Numbered from the stretch's first letter, positions 1 through 6,210 are shown. The stretch is DNA of 11,367 nt from Chitinophagaceae bacterium (GCA_947459455.1 CANHEC010000027.1:1-11367), one strand, 5' to 3'. The notes: generated from the letters alone by a model not told the origin. A program made the numbers and translations.

Positions 1-174
1 CCTCTTACTTCCTCATTTCTTGTTACTTATTATTTATTTCTCATTTCAGCACCGCGAACCCGAGGAAAGAGTATTTCGCACAGAGAACACAAAGGGCGCA
101 GAGGAATTTCGAGATTTGAAATTTACCCCCCCCTTACTTCCTCATTTCTTATTCCTTATTTTTTATTGCTTATT
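1..174. repeat. Degenerate heptamer arrays and low-complexity DNA
   Basis: There is no credible gene here. Bases 1-49 can be read as seven consecutive pyrimidine-rich heptamers, and 133-174 as six heptamers close to YYTTATT. An exact 18-bp direct repeat occurs at 4-21 and 133-150. Between them, about 50-125, lies a purine-rich stretch containing CACAGAGAACACAAAGG, followed by a run of eight C at 126-133. An open frame exists at 20-259, but its product is low-complexity and follows the repeats. The heptamer phase is seen directly; the function is unknown. Confidence 0.7.
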
Positions 175-212
175 GCACGCAAGCCCACAACCGTCCCATT
201 GCCAACCATCTC

Positions 213-303
213 CTTCAGCTTTCTGCTTTCTGCTTTCCGCCTTTCGCCTTCAGCTTTAAGCCTTCAGCTTTAAGCCTTCTGCCTTCAGCTTCCCGCCTTC
301 CGC
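213..303. repeat. 13-unit degenerate heptamer array (YTTCNGC)
   Basis: Thirteen back-to-back 7-bp units fit 213-303 without any phase slip. Most match YTTCNGC on the + strand (GCNGAAR on the - strand); two units read TTTAAGC and a few differ at one or two positions. The array passes through the stop codon of the epimerase gene (285-287), so the last residues of that protein are encoded by repeat DNA. It resembles in style the 7-bp STRR sequences of heterocystous cyanobacteria, although no relationship is implied. Confidence 0.8.
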
Positions 304-1256
304 AAGTGCCCACACACCCGGCGCACCGTTTCTTCCAGCAGCTGGTACGCAAAGCCCGGCAGCGCTTTCAGTAGTTTGCTATTATCAAAGCTCACCACTG
401 CCAGGCTGGTAGCCGCGGTCTCTTTGGTCACCAGCGGACTTTTGCCGGTCAGCCAGCTTTTCACTTTGTACAGCCGCCAGGCCAGCGCCGCCTTCCACGG
501 TGTTATCAGTGTTCGCGGCCTTGGCACCCCCAGCGCATCGGCCACCATAAAAAAGAAGTCGCGGTAGGTACGGTTTTCAGCACTGATGATGAAGCGTTGC
601 CCTTCCACATCGCTCTCCATCAATTGTATCATGGCCGCTGCTACATCATCGGCATCTACAAAACCCGTTTGGCCCATGCTGTAGTACGCGAACCCGTTGG
701 CAATAGACTGTACAATCTGCATCGAGCCTTTACTCCAATCGCCGTGCTCACCAATGATGATCGTAGGATTGACCGACACCACCTGCAGGCCCTCTCCTTG
801 TCCACGCCACACTTCCAGCTCACCCAGGTATTTCGTTTTGCCATACCAGCTGTTGCTGGTTTCCTCGCTCCATTGCATGGCTTCGGTTATCACCGCATCT
901 TTTCGTATGCGGCCCAGTGCAGCCACGCTGCTCACATGCACCAGCTTTCTTACGCCGGCCTCCAGGCAGGCGTTCACCACATTGGCGGTGCCTTCTACAT
1001 TAATGCGGTACAGCAGTTCGCGGTCGGCAGGCCTGAAGCTTACAAAACCAGCCACATGGTACACTTCCGTCACGCCCTGCATGGCCGCTTCCAGCGCCAC
1101 CACATCCAGTATATCGGCCTGCACCCACTCGGCATGCTGTGCCACCACAGGCGGTATGTGCTGGCGGTACAGGGCCCGCACCTGCACACCGCGGCGGTGC
1201 AGCGCCAGTATCAAATGTGTGCCCAGTAGGCCGGTGCCGCCCGTTACCAATACCAT
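285..1256 (-). CDS. NAD(P)-dependent epimerase/dehydratase (extended SDR)
   Basis: The product is a 323-aa soluble Rossmann-fold oxidoreductase of the extended short-chain dehydrogenase family, probably acting on a nucleotide sugar or a dihydroflavonol-reductase-like substrate; the substrate cannot be told. The N-terminal TGGTGLLG (residues 5-12) is the dinucleotide-binding motif. HVSS (107-110) supplies the catalytic Ser, and YGKTK gives the YxxxK pair Y138/K142. The ATG at 1256 was chosen because the glycine motif then starts at residue 5, as in the family; a longer frame to 1328 adds 24 unrelated residues. The gene is monocistronic in view, with repeat arrays on both sides. The final residues (RKAGS) come from the heptamer array, so the C-terminus has probably drifted or been extended; the catalytic core looks intact. 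Confidence 0.88.
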   Translation of the reverse strand: MVLVTGGTGLLGTHLILALHRRGVQVRALYRQHIPPVVAQHAEWVQADILDVVALEAAMQGVTEVYHVAGFVSFRPADRELLYRINVEGTANVVNACLEAGVRKLVHVSSVAALGRIRKDAVITEAMQWSEETSNSWYGKTKYLGELEVWRGQGEGLQVVSVNPTIIIGEHGDWSKGSMQIVQSIANGFAYYSMGQTGFVDADDVAAAMIQLMESDVEGQRFIISAENRTYRDFFFMVADALGVPRPRTLITPWKAALAWRLYKVKSWLTGKSPLVTKETAATSLAVVSFDNSKLLKALPGFAYQLLEETVRRVCGHLRKAGS

Positions 1257-1586
1257 AGTTGTGTACTTGAGGGTGGCAAAATAGCAATAAATCGAAGCGC
1301 CCCTTACCAGCAAGGATGGCAATACCATAAGGGCATCTCAGCAGCAGTACATAGCCTGGCAGTTGTTCGGGTGCCTTTGGGGTGCCGCCCCCGCCCTTTG
1401 GAGGCGGGGGCCCTCGGCCACAGCCTCGGCCCACAGCCCCCGCATGCCATCGCCAGCTGTGCAGTACCCGGCAAGTCAGCCAACCGGTCGCCATTCACCC
1501 AGCCGCCGCCGGGTTTAACAGTCGCTCCCTCTTCCAGCTGAACCATCCAAGCCCAACGCGGGTTACATTCGCAGCCGCCTTACGAG
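1257..1586. other. Intergenic stretch, no gene recognised
   Basis: About 330 bp lie between the epimerase start and the repeat arrays. Short frames exist on both strands (for example 1304-1546 on the minus strand), but their products are low-complexity or unrecognisable. The stretch holds a GC-rich hairpin at 1387-1411 and, just after it, an imperfect tandem pair of about 12 bp (CCTCGGCCACAG and CCTCGGCCCACAG). The part nearest 1256 must carry the epimerase promoter. A sequence similar to TAnnTTTG can be seen on the minus strand near 1280, with one mismatch. Confidence 0.6.
1387..1411. repeat. GC-rich palindromic hairpin
   Basis: GCCCCCGCC (1387-1395) and GGCGGGGGC (1403-1411) form a perfect 9-bp stem around a 7-nt loop, CTTTGGA. 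No T-tract follows on either strand, so an intrinsic terminator is unlikely. The arrangement, pyrimidine arm then CTTTGGA then purine arm, resembles palindromes I recall as dispersed intergenic elements in Bacteroidota genomes. That it is dispersed is recollection and cannot be shown from one copy. Confidence 0.6.
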
Positions 1587-1642
1587 GTGAAAAGTGAAAA
1601 GTGAAAAGTGAAAAGTGAAAGGTCAAAGGTGAAAGGTGAAAT
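1587..1642. repeat. 8-unit heptamer tandem array (GTGAAAR)
   Basis: Eight consecutive 7-bp units run without phase slip. The first four are identical GTGAAAA copies, followed by GTGAAAG, GTCAAAG, GTGAAAG and GTGAAAT. The near-identity of the first four suggests recent slippage expansion. It lies about 190 bp upstream of the peptidase start. Confidence 0.88.
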
Positions 1643-1672
1643 GCCCGGGCTGGAGCACGTCAACCCTGGAAT

Positions 1673-1805
1673 ATTCAAACACTAGAACCTTGAAGCTTGA
1701 ACATGTGAACTCGTGAACACTGAAACATTCAAACTCTCGAACGCTCAAACATTCGAACCTCGAACTCGTGAACTCGTGAACTTGTGAACTTTTAAACTCG
1801 CAAAC
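1673..1805. repeat. Degenerate octamer array (NNNNNAAC), about 16-17 units
   Basis: Nearly every unit ends in AAC and most are 8 nt long; the best-conserved copies are TCGTGAAC and its relatives near 1760-1790. There are short slips: a 7-nt unit near 1763 and a 14-nt pair near 1689-1702. The array ends 26 bp before the peptidase ATG, so it occupies the position where a promoter would be expected. An apparent minus-strand frame at 1623-1820 is only a translation of the repeat. Confidence 0.8.
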
Positions 1806-1831
1806 CATTGTACGCATCAACCAACCCCTCC

Positions 1832-3550
1832 ATGTCTCCTACTGCCAACATACAAAAGCTGCCCCGCCATTACCTGCCGGCCAATTTTGCGGTGACCGAT
1901 TGGGCCGCCCTCGAACCATTTTTTCAGGAGCTGCTCGACAGGCCGCTGCACAGCAAGGCCGATTTGGAAAAGTGGCTGCACGATAGCAGCGAGCTGGAAG
2001 CCGCCATCAGCGAAGATGCCTGCTGGCGCCAAATCAAAATGACCTGCGACACCGAAAACGAAGCGCTTGAAAAAGCGTTCGAGTTTTTTGTGATGGAAAT
2101 ACAGCCACGCATACAGCCCATGGCCGATGCGCTGAACAAAAAACTGCTGCAATGCTCCTACACCGCCGAGCTGGATGCGCAGCAGTACCATACTTACCTG
2201 CGTTCCGTTCAAAAGAATATTGACCTGTTTCGCGAAGCCAATATTCCGCTCCATGCCGAGCTGGGTGTGCTGCAGCAGCAGTTTGGCCAAATCACCGGCC
2301 GCATGACCATACAGCACCAGGGCCAGGAGTACACGCTGCAGCAGGCTGCCCGCTTTTTGCAAAGCAAAGACCGCAGTGAACGCGAAGCCGTGTACCGCAA
2401 AATACAGGAGCGCCGCCTGCAAGACAAAGCTGCACTGAACGAACTGTACAGCCAGCTGGTGGCCAAGCGCCAGCAGGTAGCCCTCAATGCAGGCTTTGCC
2501 AACTACCGCGATTATAAGTTTAAAGAACTGGGCCGCTTCGATTATACGCCGGCCGATTGCGAACAGTTTCATGCCGGTGTAAAGCAGCATGTACTGCCGC
2601 TGGTAGAAGACATTTACCAGCACAAACAGCAGGCACTGGGCGTAGATACGCTGCGCCCCTGGGACCTGGAAGCCGAACCTGCCGATCTGGAGCCGCTGCG
2701 CCCCTTTAGCCACGGCGATGAACTGCTGCAAAAAAGCATTGCCGTACTCGAAAAGCTGGATCCGTTTTTTGCCGATTGCTTTCGCACCATGCAGCGCATG
2801 GGCCACTTCGATTTGGAAAGCCGCAAAGGCAAGGCCCCCGGCGGCTACAATTGCCCGCTGGCCGAAAGCGGTGCGCCCTTCATTTTTATGAATGCCGCTG
2901 GCCAAATGGACGATGTAACTACCATGGTGCACGAAGGCGGACATGCCGTTCACAGCTTTTTGGCGCATCCACTGCCGCTTACAGCATTCAAAGAGTATCC
3001 CATGGAAATAGCCGAAGTAGCCAGCATGGCCATGGAGCTGTTTACCATGGATCACTGGCAGCCGTTTTTTGCCAATGAAGCCGAGCTGAAGCGAGCCAAA
3101 CTGCACCAACTGGAACGGTCCATCACCATCTTCCCGTGGATTGCCACCATCGATAAATTTCAGCATTGGGTGTACACCCACCCCACGCATACGCTGGATG
3201 AACGGGCCGACGCCTGGCTCAGCATCCTCAACGAGTTTAGCACTCGCACCCTCGATACCAGCGGCCTCGAAGGCTACCGCCAGTACAGCTGGCAGCGGCA
3301 GTTGCATTTGTTCGAGGTGCCGTTTTATTACATCGAGTACGGCATTGCGCAGCTGGGCGCCATTGGCCTGTGGATGCAGTACAAGCAGGATCCGAAAGCC
3401 GCCCTGCAGCACTACATGCAGGCCCTCAGCTTGGGTGGCACCAAAACACTGCCCGAGCTGTACCAGGCTGCCGGCCTCCGGTTCGATTTTTCGCCGGCAC
3501 ACATTCAGCAGCTCATGTTATTTGTAAAAAGCGAAATGGAAAAGCTCTAA
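1832..3550 (+). CDS. M3 family oligoendopeptidase (PepF-like)
   Basis: The product is a 572-aa cytoplasmic zinc metallopeptidase of family M3, expected to cleave oligopeptides. The catalytic HEGGH motif is at residues 367-371 (MVHEGGHAVHSFL): the two His bind zinc and Glu368 is the catalytic base. The third ligand is probably the Glu of AEVAS (residue 395), at the family's usual spacing of just under 30 residues. The length and the all-helical N-terminal half suit PepF-type enzymes, and no signal peptide is seen. ATG 1832 was preferred over an in-frame TTG at 1808, which would add only eight residues from the repeat border. There is no partner gene: the degenerate octamer array abuts the 5' side and a strong terminator follows, so it is likely a single-gene transcript. 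Confidence 0.93.
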   Translation: MSPTANIQKLPRHYLPANFAVTDWAALEPFFQELLDRPLHSKADLEKWLHDSSELEAAISEDACWRQIKMTCDTENEALEKAFEFFVMEIQPRIQPMADALNKKLLQCSYTAELDAQQYHTYLRSVQKNIDLFREANIPLHAELGVLQQQFGQITGRMTIQHQGQEYTLQQAARFLQSKDRSEREAVYRKIQERRLQDKAALNELYSQLVAKRQQVALNAGFANYRDYKFKELGRFDYTPADCEQFHAGVKQHVLPLVEDIYQHKQQALGVDTLRPWDLEAEPADLEPLRPFSHGDELLQKSIAVLEKLDPFFADCFRTMQRMGHFDLESRKGKAPGGYNCPLAESGAPFIFMNAAGQMDDVTTMVHEGGHAVHSFLAHPLPLTAFKEYPMEIAEVASMAMELFTMDHWQPFFANEAELKRAKLHQLERSITIFPWIATIDKFQHWVYTHPTHTLDERADAWLSILNEFSTRTLDTSGLEGYRQYSWQRQLHLFEVPFYYIEYGIAQLGAIGLWMQYKQDPKAALQHYMQALSLGGTKTLPELYQAAGLRFDFSPAHIQQLMLFVKSEMEKL

Positions 3551-3574
3551 TAATCTTTTCCAACCAATAAAATG

Positions 3575-3611
3575 AAGGCGCCGCAGCTAGCTTCTGGTTG
3601 CGGCGCTTTTT
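3575..3611 (+). terminator. Intrinsic terminator of the M3 peptidase gene
   Basis: GCGCCGCA (3578-3585) pairs perfectly with TGCGGCGC (3599-3606) around a 13-nt loop. The stem can be extended by a G-U and two A-U pairs and runs into five T. It starts 27 bp after the peptidase stop codon. Confidence 0.9.
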
Positions 3612-4002
3612 GTATCTAACCGATCAATAACCAGGCCGTAGAGTTACTCTATCTTGATTTTTCTTAGACCAAGCTTTACTAGTCGAGCGAATGCGTTAAA
3701 TAAAAATATGCAGAGCCTAACTCAAAATTTATCGCTTATCAATCAATCGGCCTCTGCATGTGGCCTATTCCAAATACATTCAGGGGAAACATGTTGGCAT
3801 TTTGCGGCCATTCAAATTTCAAGACAAAGCGAGAACCAGTAAGCCGATCGACGATTCGAAAAAAACACCACTACATCTTCATGTATTTTCTAGATTCATT
3901 TTCTTGGGGTACAACAACTTTCAACCATCAAGCCTAACTTGACTTGCCCGATGCCCATAAAATCCTTGATTTCCTACAATTAACAAGGAACGATTTCGAG
4001 TA
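3612..4002. other. AT-richer gene-free stretch upstream of the HTH gene
   Basis: Nearly 400 bp with no convincing gene. Two short overlapping frames (3654-3842 and 3760-3942) have no recognisable motif, signal peptide or start context. The only structure seen is an inverted repeat at 3708-3759. This is where the character of the DNA shifts from the GC-rich, repeat-flanked genes to a more AT-rich block. Confidence 0.55.
3708..3759. repeat. Inverted repeat ATGCAGAG / CTCTGCAT
   Basis: ATGCAGAG (3708-3715) and CTCTGCAT (3752-3759) are perfect inverted copies, extendable by CC/GG with one bulged base, around a spacer of about 32 nt. No T-tract follows. It could be a long hairpin in a leader or a protein-binding site; nothing decides this. 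Confidence 0.4.
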
Positions 4003-4236
4003 ATGCCGCAAAAATTCATAGAAAGATTTAAGAAGATAGACTACCTGATAAGTATCAGGGGTACTGGAACGCCAGCTCAGTTTGCCACAAAGCTGGAAAT
4101 TTCCGAAAGTATGCTATACGAGTATCTGAAGGTATTGAGAGACCAAGGCGCCCCAATAGCATATGACAATGATAGACAGACATATTACTACGAGAAAAAG
4201 GGAGGGTTCAAATTTTCCTTTGAAGAAAAACCGTGA
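4003..4236 (+). CDS. Small winged helix-turn-helix protein
   Basis: The product is a 77-aa predicted DNA-binding protein. A short N-terminal helix (residues 4-18) precedes GTGTPAQFATKLEISESMLYEYL (about 20-42). This reads as a helix-turn-helix with the recognition helix at SESMLYEYLKVLRDQ. A basic, aromatic stretch follows (APIAYDNDRQTYYYEKKGG, about 50-68) that fits the wing strands. It has no effector or dimerisation domain. Similar small HTH proteins in Bacteroidota are, as I recall, often found beside small exported or membrane peptides, which agrees with its neighbours here. It is the first gene of the AT-richer block; its stop codon touches an 8-bp hairpin, and the lipoprotein gene follows. 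Regulation of that gene is a reasonable inference, not shown. Confidence 0.75.
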   Translation: MPQKFIERFKKIDYLISIRGTGTPAQFATKLEISESMLYEYLKVLRDQGAPIAYDNDRQTYYYEKKGGFKFSFEEKP

Positions 4237-4254
4237 CTCCAATTAGATTGGAGT
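4236..4254 (+). promoter_or_regulatory. Perfect 8-bp hairpin at the HTH gene stop codon
   Basis: ACTCCAAT (4236-4243), loop TAG, ATTGGAGT (4247-4254): a perfect 8-bp inverted repeat with a 3-nt loop, beginning at the last base of the HTH stop codon. No U-tract follows, so a classical terminator is unlikely. An operator or RNA-processing hairpin is possible. Confidence 0.5.
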
Positions 4255-4269
4255 GGGCATAAATAGCTT

Positions 4270-4284
4270 CGCATAATCTATGCG
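4270..4284 (+). promoter_or_regulatory. Second small hairpin in the HTH-lipoprotein spacer
   Basis: CGCATA (4270-4275), loop ATC, TATGCG (4279-4284): a perfect 6-bp inverted repeat, 15 bp after the previous hairpin and with the same 3-nt loop size. It contains the most upstream possible ATG (4280) of the lipoprotein frame, one reason to doubt that start. Confidence 0.4.
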
Positions 4285-4357
4285 CAAAGAGACAAGGGTG
4301 AATATTCCGACACATGCTCCTTTCATGAAGGTAGGATCACCAAAAACTCACATAAAA

Positions 4358-5092
4358 ATGAATGAAAAAAAGCAATTTAAACCACTCACTTACGTGCTTT
4401 TGATTTCTACGGTGCTTACAATTCTGTTTGTTGCCTGTAGTAAAGAAAAAACTATCAACGAAACAAGTGAAAATCTGATCGAATCAAGGCTTAAGTTAAA
4501 GCCTCTAGCAGAATCAATGCAAGCTGATGCGATAAAAGAAATTTTTGCGAAAGCGTCAGAGAATAGCCTTTATTTCAAAAACGTTGTCGAAAAGCTCGAC
4601 AAAATGTCTTCCGAAGTTTACATCAACACGAACGAAGGACGATATGTTGCGTTTTTTACGTTTCGTAATGATACGACTCGAACCTACTCTATATTTGGCG
4701 AAATGGTCCGAGGTGAGTATTTCGTGAAAGGAGAACTGCTTACGGCCAGTGTACATGATTCGAATGGTCACTATAATAAATACTTTGTTAAGAATAACGA
4801 AGCGTTCATGGTCACGTTGAGTGAGGGAGTTCCGCCAGTTTATAGGGACCTTGACCGTATACCCTCTGAGAAATGGGATATTATACAAGTGAAGGATTGT
4901 GAAGGACGTCATGGTGGTACTGGATTTTGTCAACGTGAGGCAGGTGAAACATTTGGAGCATGTCACCGAGCCGAGGTAGACGAGTTTACTGATAGTTTTA
5001 TAGCGTGGGCTTATTATCAAGTAAATCAAAAGGTGGTGGATGCCATGATCGCTATCGCATGTGGCTGTTCGGCTGTTGAATGTAAAAAATAA
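4358..5092 (+). CDS. Lipoprotein with six-cysteine C-terminal module
   Basis: I do not recognise this family. From ATG 4358 the product is 244 aa: basic start (MNEKKQFK), hydrophobic segment (about residues 10-26) and a lipobox-like LFVAC with Cys27 as the likely lipidated residue. In-frame ATGs at 4280 and 4325 would put 26 or 11 extra residues before the signal peptide, so 4358 is preferred. Residues 28-175 look like a mixed helix/strand exported domain. The last 64 residues hold six Cys (181, 191, 202, 235, 237, 242) spaced x9, x10, x32, x1 and x4, ending in KK. They include HGGTGFC and an acidic AEVDEFTDSF stretch. Disulfide bonding or metal binding outside the cytoplasm is inferred. A bacteriocin-like precursor or a surface sensor are alternatives. 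The small membrane gene starts 11 nt downstream, suggesting one transcript. Confidence 0.72.
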   Translation: MNEKKQFKPLTYVLLISTVLTILFVACSKEKTINETSENLIESRLKLKPLAESMQADAIKEIFAKASENSLYFKNVVEKLDKMSSEVYINTNEGRYVAFFTFRNDTTRTYSIFGEMVRGEYFVKGELLTASVHDSNGHYNKYFVKNNEAFMVTLSEGVPPVYRDLDRIPSEKWDIIQVKDCEGRHGGTGFCQREAGETFGACHRAEVDEFTDSFIAWAYYQVNQKVVDAMIAIACGCSAVECKK

Positions 5093-5103
5093 ATAAGAAT
5101 CCT

Positions 5104-5298
5104 ATGATTAACATTAGATCTTCATTCATTGCATGGGTAATCACCGGTTTGGCTGGCGGTATCCTCAAAATCATGCATTTTGACGCAGTGTTCAACATCG
5201 TCTGTATTGCGAATTTCGTATCTTTTGCTTTTCTGATTTATTTCCTGGTAAAGGAGATCAGAATAATTGTTAAGAAGACTAAGACGATAAAGGCTTAA
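5104..5298 (+). CDS. Small two-helix membrane protein, GldL-like motif
   Basis: The product is a 64-aa membrane protein with two hydrophobic helices (about residues 7-23 and 28-49) and a basic tail (VKKTKTIKA), probably in the cytoplasm. The sequence GGILKIMHFDAVFNI recalls the KIMHWPGA-type first membrane segment of the gliding/secretion protein GldL. The long cytoplasmic part of GldL is absent and this similarity rests on one short motif. It follows the lipoprotein gene by 11 nt and is followed by a strong terminator, so the two are very likely co-transcribed. It could serve the exported lipoprotein as an anchor, immunity or accessory partner, but nothing in the sequence proves this. Confidence 0.68.
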   Translation: MINIRSSFIAWVITGLAGGILKIMHFDAVFNIVCIANFVSFAFLIYFLVKEIRIIVKKTKTIKA

Positions 5299-5310
5299 TC
5301 GACATGAACT

Positions 5311-5346
5311 AATGCAGCTATCTGGAAAAAGATAGCTGCATTTTTT
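5311..5346 (+). terminator. Intrinsic terminator after the lipoprotein operon
   Basis: TGCAGCTATC (5313-5322) pairs perfectly with GATAGCTGCA (5331-5340), extended by AA/TT, around an 8-nt loop, followed by six T. It lies about 13 bp after the small membrane gene. Confidence 0.92.
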
Positions 5347-5488
5347 AATTGGGATATCAGTGTAACATCGCTTCTTTTGGCCAAGTCCGATTTAGTTGTT
5401 CCGTACAGTAGTATTATTCCAAACAGCACAAATTACTTTAGGGGGGCGGCATCTTAGGAGACACTTAATCAGAATCAAGTTTACGCAT

Positions 5489-5707
5489 ATGATAAAAGCG
5501 AAAGTATCTCTGATCGGAAAATTGGCAATTTATGGAGTGCTTTTGTTCTTTCTGGTACTATTCGTCGACAGAATCGTTTTGCCATTTTTTGGCGTTGAAA
5601 CCGATTTTTTGTCGGTTAGGTATATAGCGATATCAACGCTTACAACGATGTTCGTTGGCTGGCTCATTCGCAGGCCTCTTAAAGACGAAGGCAACAACAA
5701 GACCTAG
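5489..5707 (+). CDS. Small membrane protein, unknown function
   Basis: From ATG 5489 the product is 72 aa with two predicted membrane helices. The first is LAIYGVLLFFLVLFVDRIVL (about residues 11-30). The second is YIAISTLTTMFVGWLI (about 45-60). It ends in a charged tail, RRPLKDEGNNKT. A longer frame from 5396 adds 31 residues without membrane or signal character, so the internal ATG at the basic MIKAK start is preferred. It sits between two terminators and so has its own short transcript. No family is recognised. Its existence as a gene is supported mainly by the clean membrane topology and by the terminator placed 15 bp after its stop. Confidence 0.55.
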   Translation: MIKAKVSLIGKLAIYGVLLFFLVLFVDRIVLPFFGVETDFLSVRYIAISTLTTMFVGWLIRRPLKDEGNNKT

Positions 5708-5721
5708 TCACCCCTATAAAC

Positions 5722-5757
5722 AAAGAGAGCTATCGTTTGGCAGATAGCTCTTTTTGT
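5722..5757 (+). terminator. Intrinsic terminator between convergent genes
   Basis: GAGCTATC (5727-5734) pairs with GATAGCTC (5743-5750) around an 8-nt loop. The stem can be extended by an A-rich left flank pairing with the five T on the right. It serves the small membrane gene and, with a weaker T-tract on the minus strand, may also stop transcription from the Fur-family gene ending at 5787. Confidence 0.88.
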
Positions 5758-5786
5758 ATAGTGATACACAGGATATGACGGGTTTT

Positions 5787-6206
5787 TTAGCTCCTGCATT
5801 TGCTGCACACCCCGCTTACTACCATTTCAGCTTTGATGGCCTCAAATCCTTCGGGCATGCGTACAAAAGGTACATGCACGTCGTCAAGGCACTGGGTAGC
5901 GCTGCAGCGGGTGCACACAAAGTGTACGTGATCATCGTGGTGGTGGCCATCGGCGCAGCCGCTGCGGCACAGGGCGTAGCGGGCAGCGCCATCGCTACCC
6001 GGTATACTGTGGATGATGCCCTTTTCGGCAAAGGCCTGCAGCGTACGGTAGATGGTCACCCGATCCATGCCCTGCAGCGAGTGCTCAATATCGGCATGGC
6101 GCAGCGCACTGGCCTCCTGGTTCAAAAAAAGCTGGAGGATAGAGCGGCGGCTATCCGTCACACTCAGGTTGTTTCGCTTCAGTATGTCTACAGTCGCATC
6201 AGACAT
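5787..6206 (-). CDS. Fur-family metalloregulator (Fur/Zur type)
   Basis: The product is a 139-aa ferric/zinc-uptake-type repressor. The N-terminal winged helix (about residues 1-80) carries the recognition helix DRVTIYRTLQAF (48-59). The C-terminal part has the His-rich metal site HHHDDHVHFVC (88-98) and two CxxC pairs, C98/C101 and C134/C137, which form the structural zinc site of the family. The length is typical. The metal cannot be told from sequence: the neighbouring MerC and SCO genes make zinc or copper/iron physiology plausible. The gene lies 47 bp downstream of the broken SCO gene on the same strand and may be read from the same transcript. An imperfect TTGCA...TGCCAA repeat (6211-6226) just upstream of its ATG could be an autoregulatory site. 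Confidence 0.92.
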   Translation of the reverse strand: MSDATVDILKRNNLSVTDSRRSILQLFLNQEASALRHADIEHSLQGMDRVTIYRTLQAFAEKGIIHSIPGSDGAARYALCRSGCADGHHHDDHVHFVCTRCSATQCLDDVHVPFVRMPEGFEAIKAEMVVSGVCSKCRS

Positions 6207-6210
6207 ATGC

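Noticed and set aside
20..259. Short open frame at the window start
   Set aside because: It translates low-complexity heptamer repeats and has no recognisable domain.
1490..1570. tRNA-like string on the minus strand (GGTTCAGCTGGAAGAG followed shortly by CTGTTAA)
   Set aside because: The D-arm-like part can pair, but the anticodon stem is too short, there is no T-arm GGTTCGA at the right distance and no acceptor stem.
1587..1805. Possible CRISPR array
   Set aside because: The units are 7-8 bp and contiguous, with no 20-40 bp repeats separated by unique spacers and no cas genes.
1817..3502. 561-codon open frame antisense to the M3 peptidase gene
   Set aside because: The sense frame has the HEGGH motif and family features; the antisense product has no recognisable domain. 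Long antisense frames are expected from this codon usage.
3654..3942. Two short overlapping frames upstream of the HTH gene
   Set aside because: No recognisable motif, signal peptide, membrane segment or start context; the residue mix looks like random translation.
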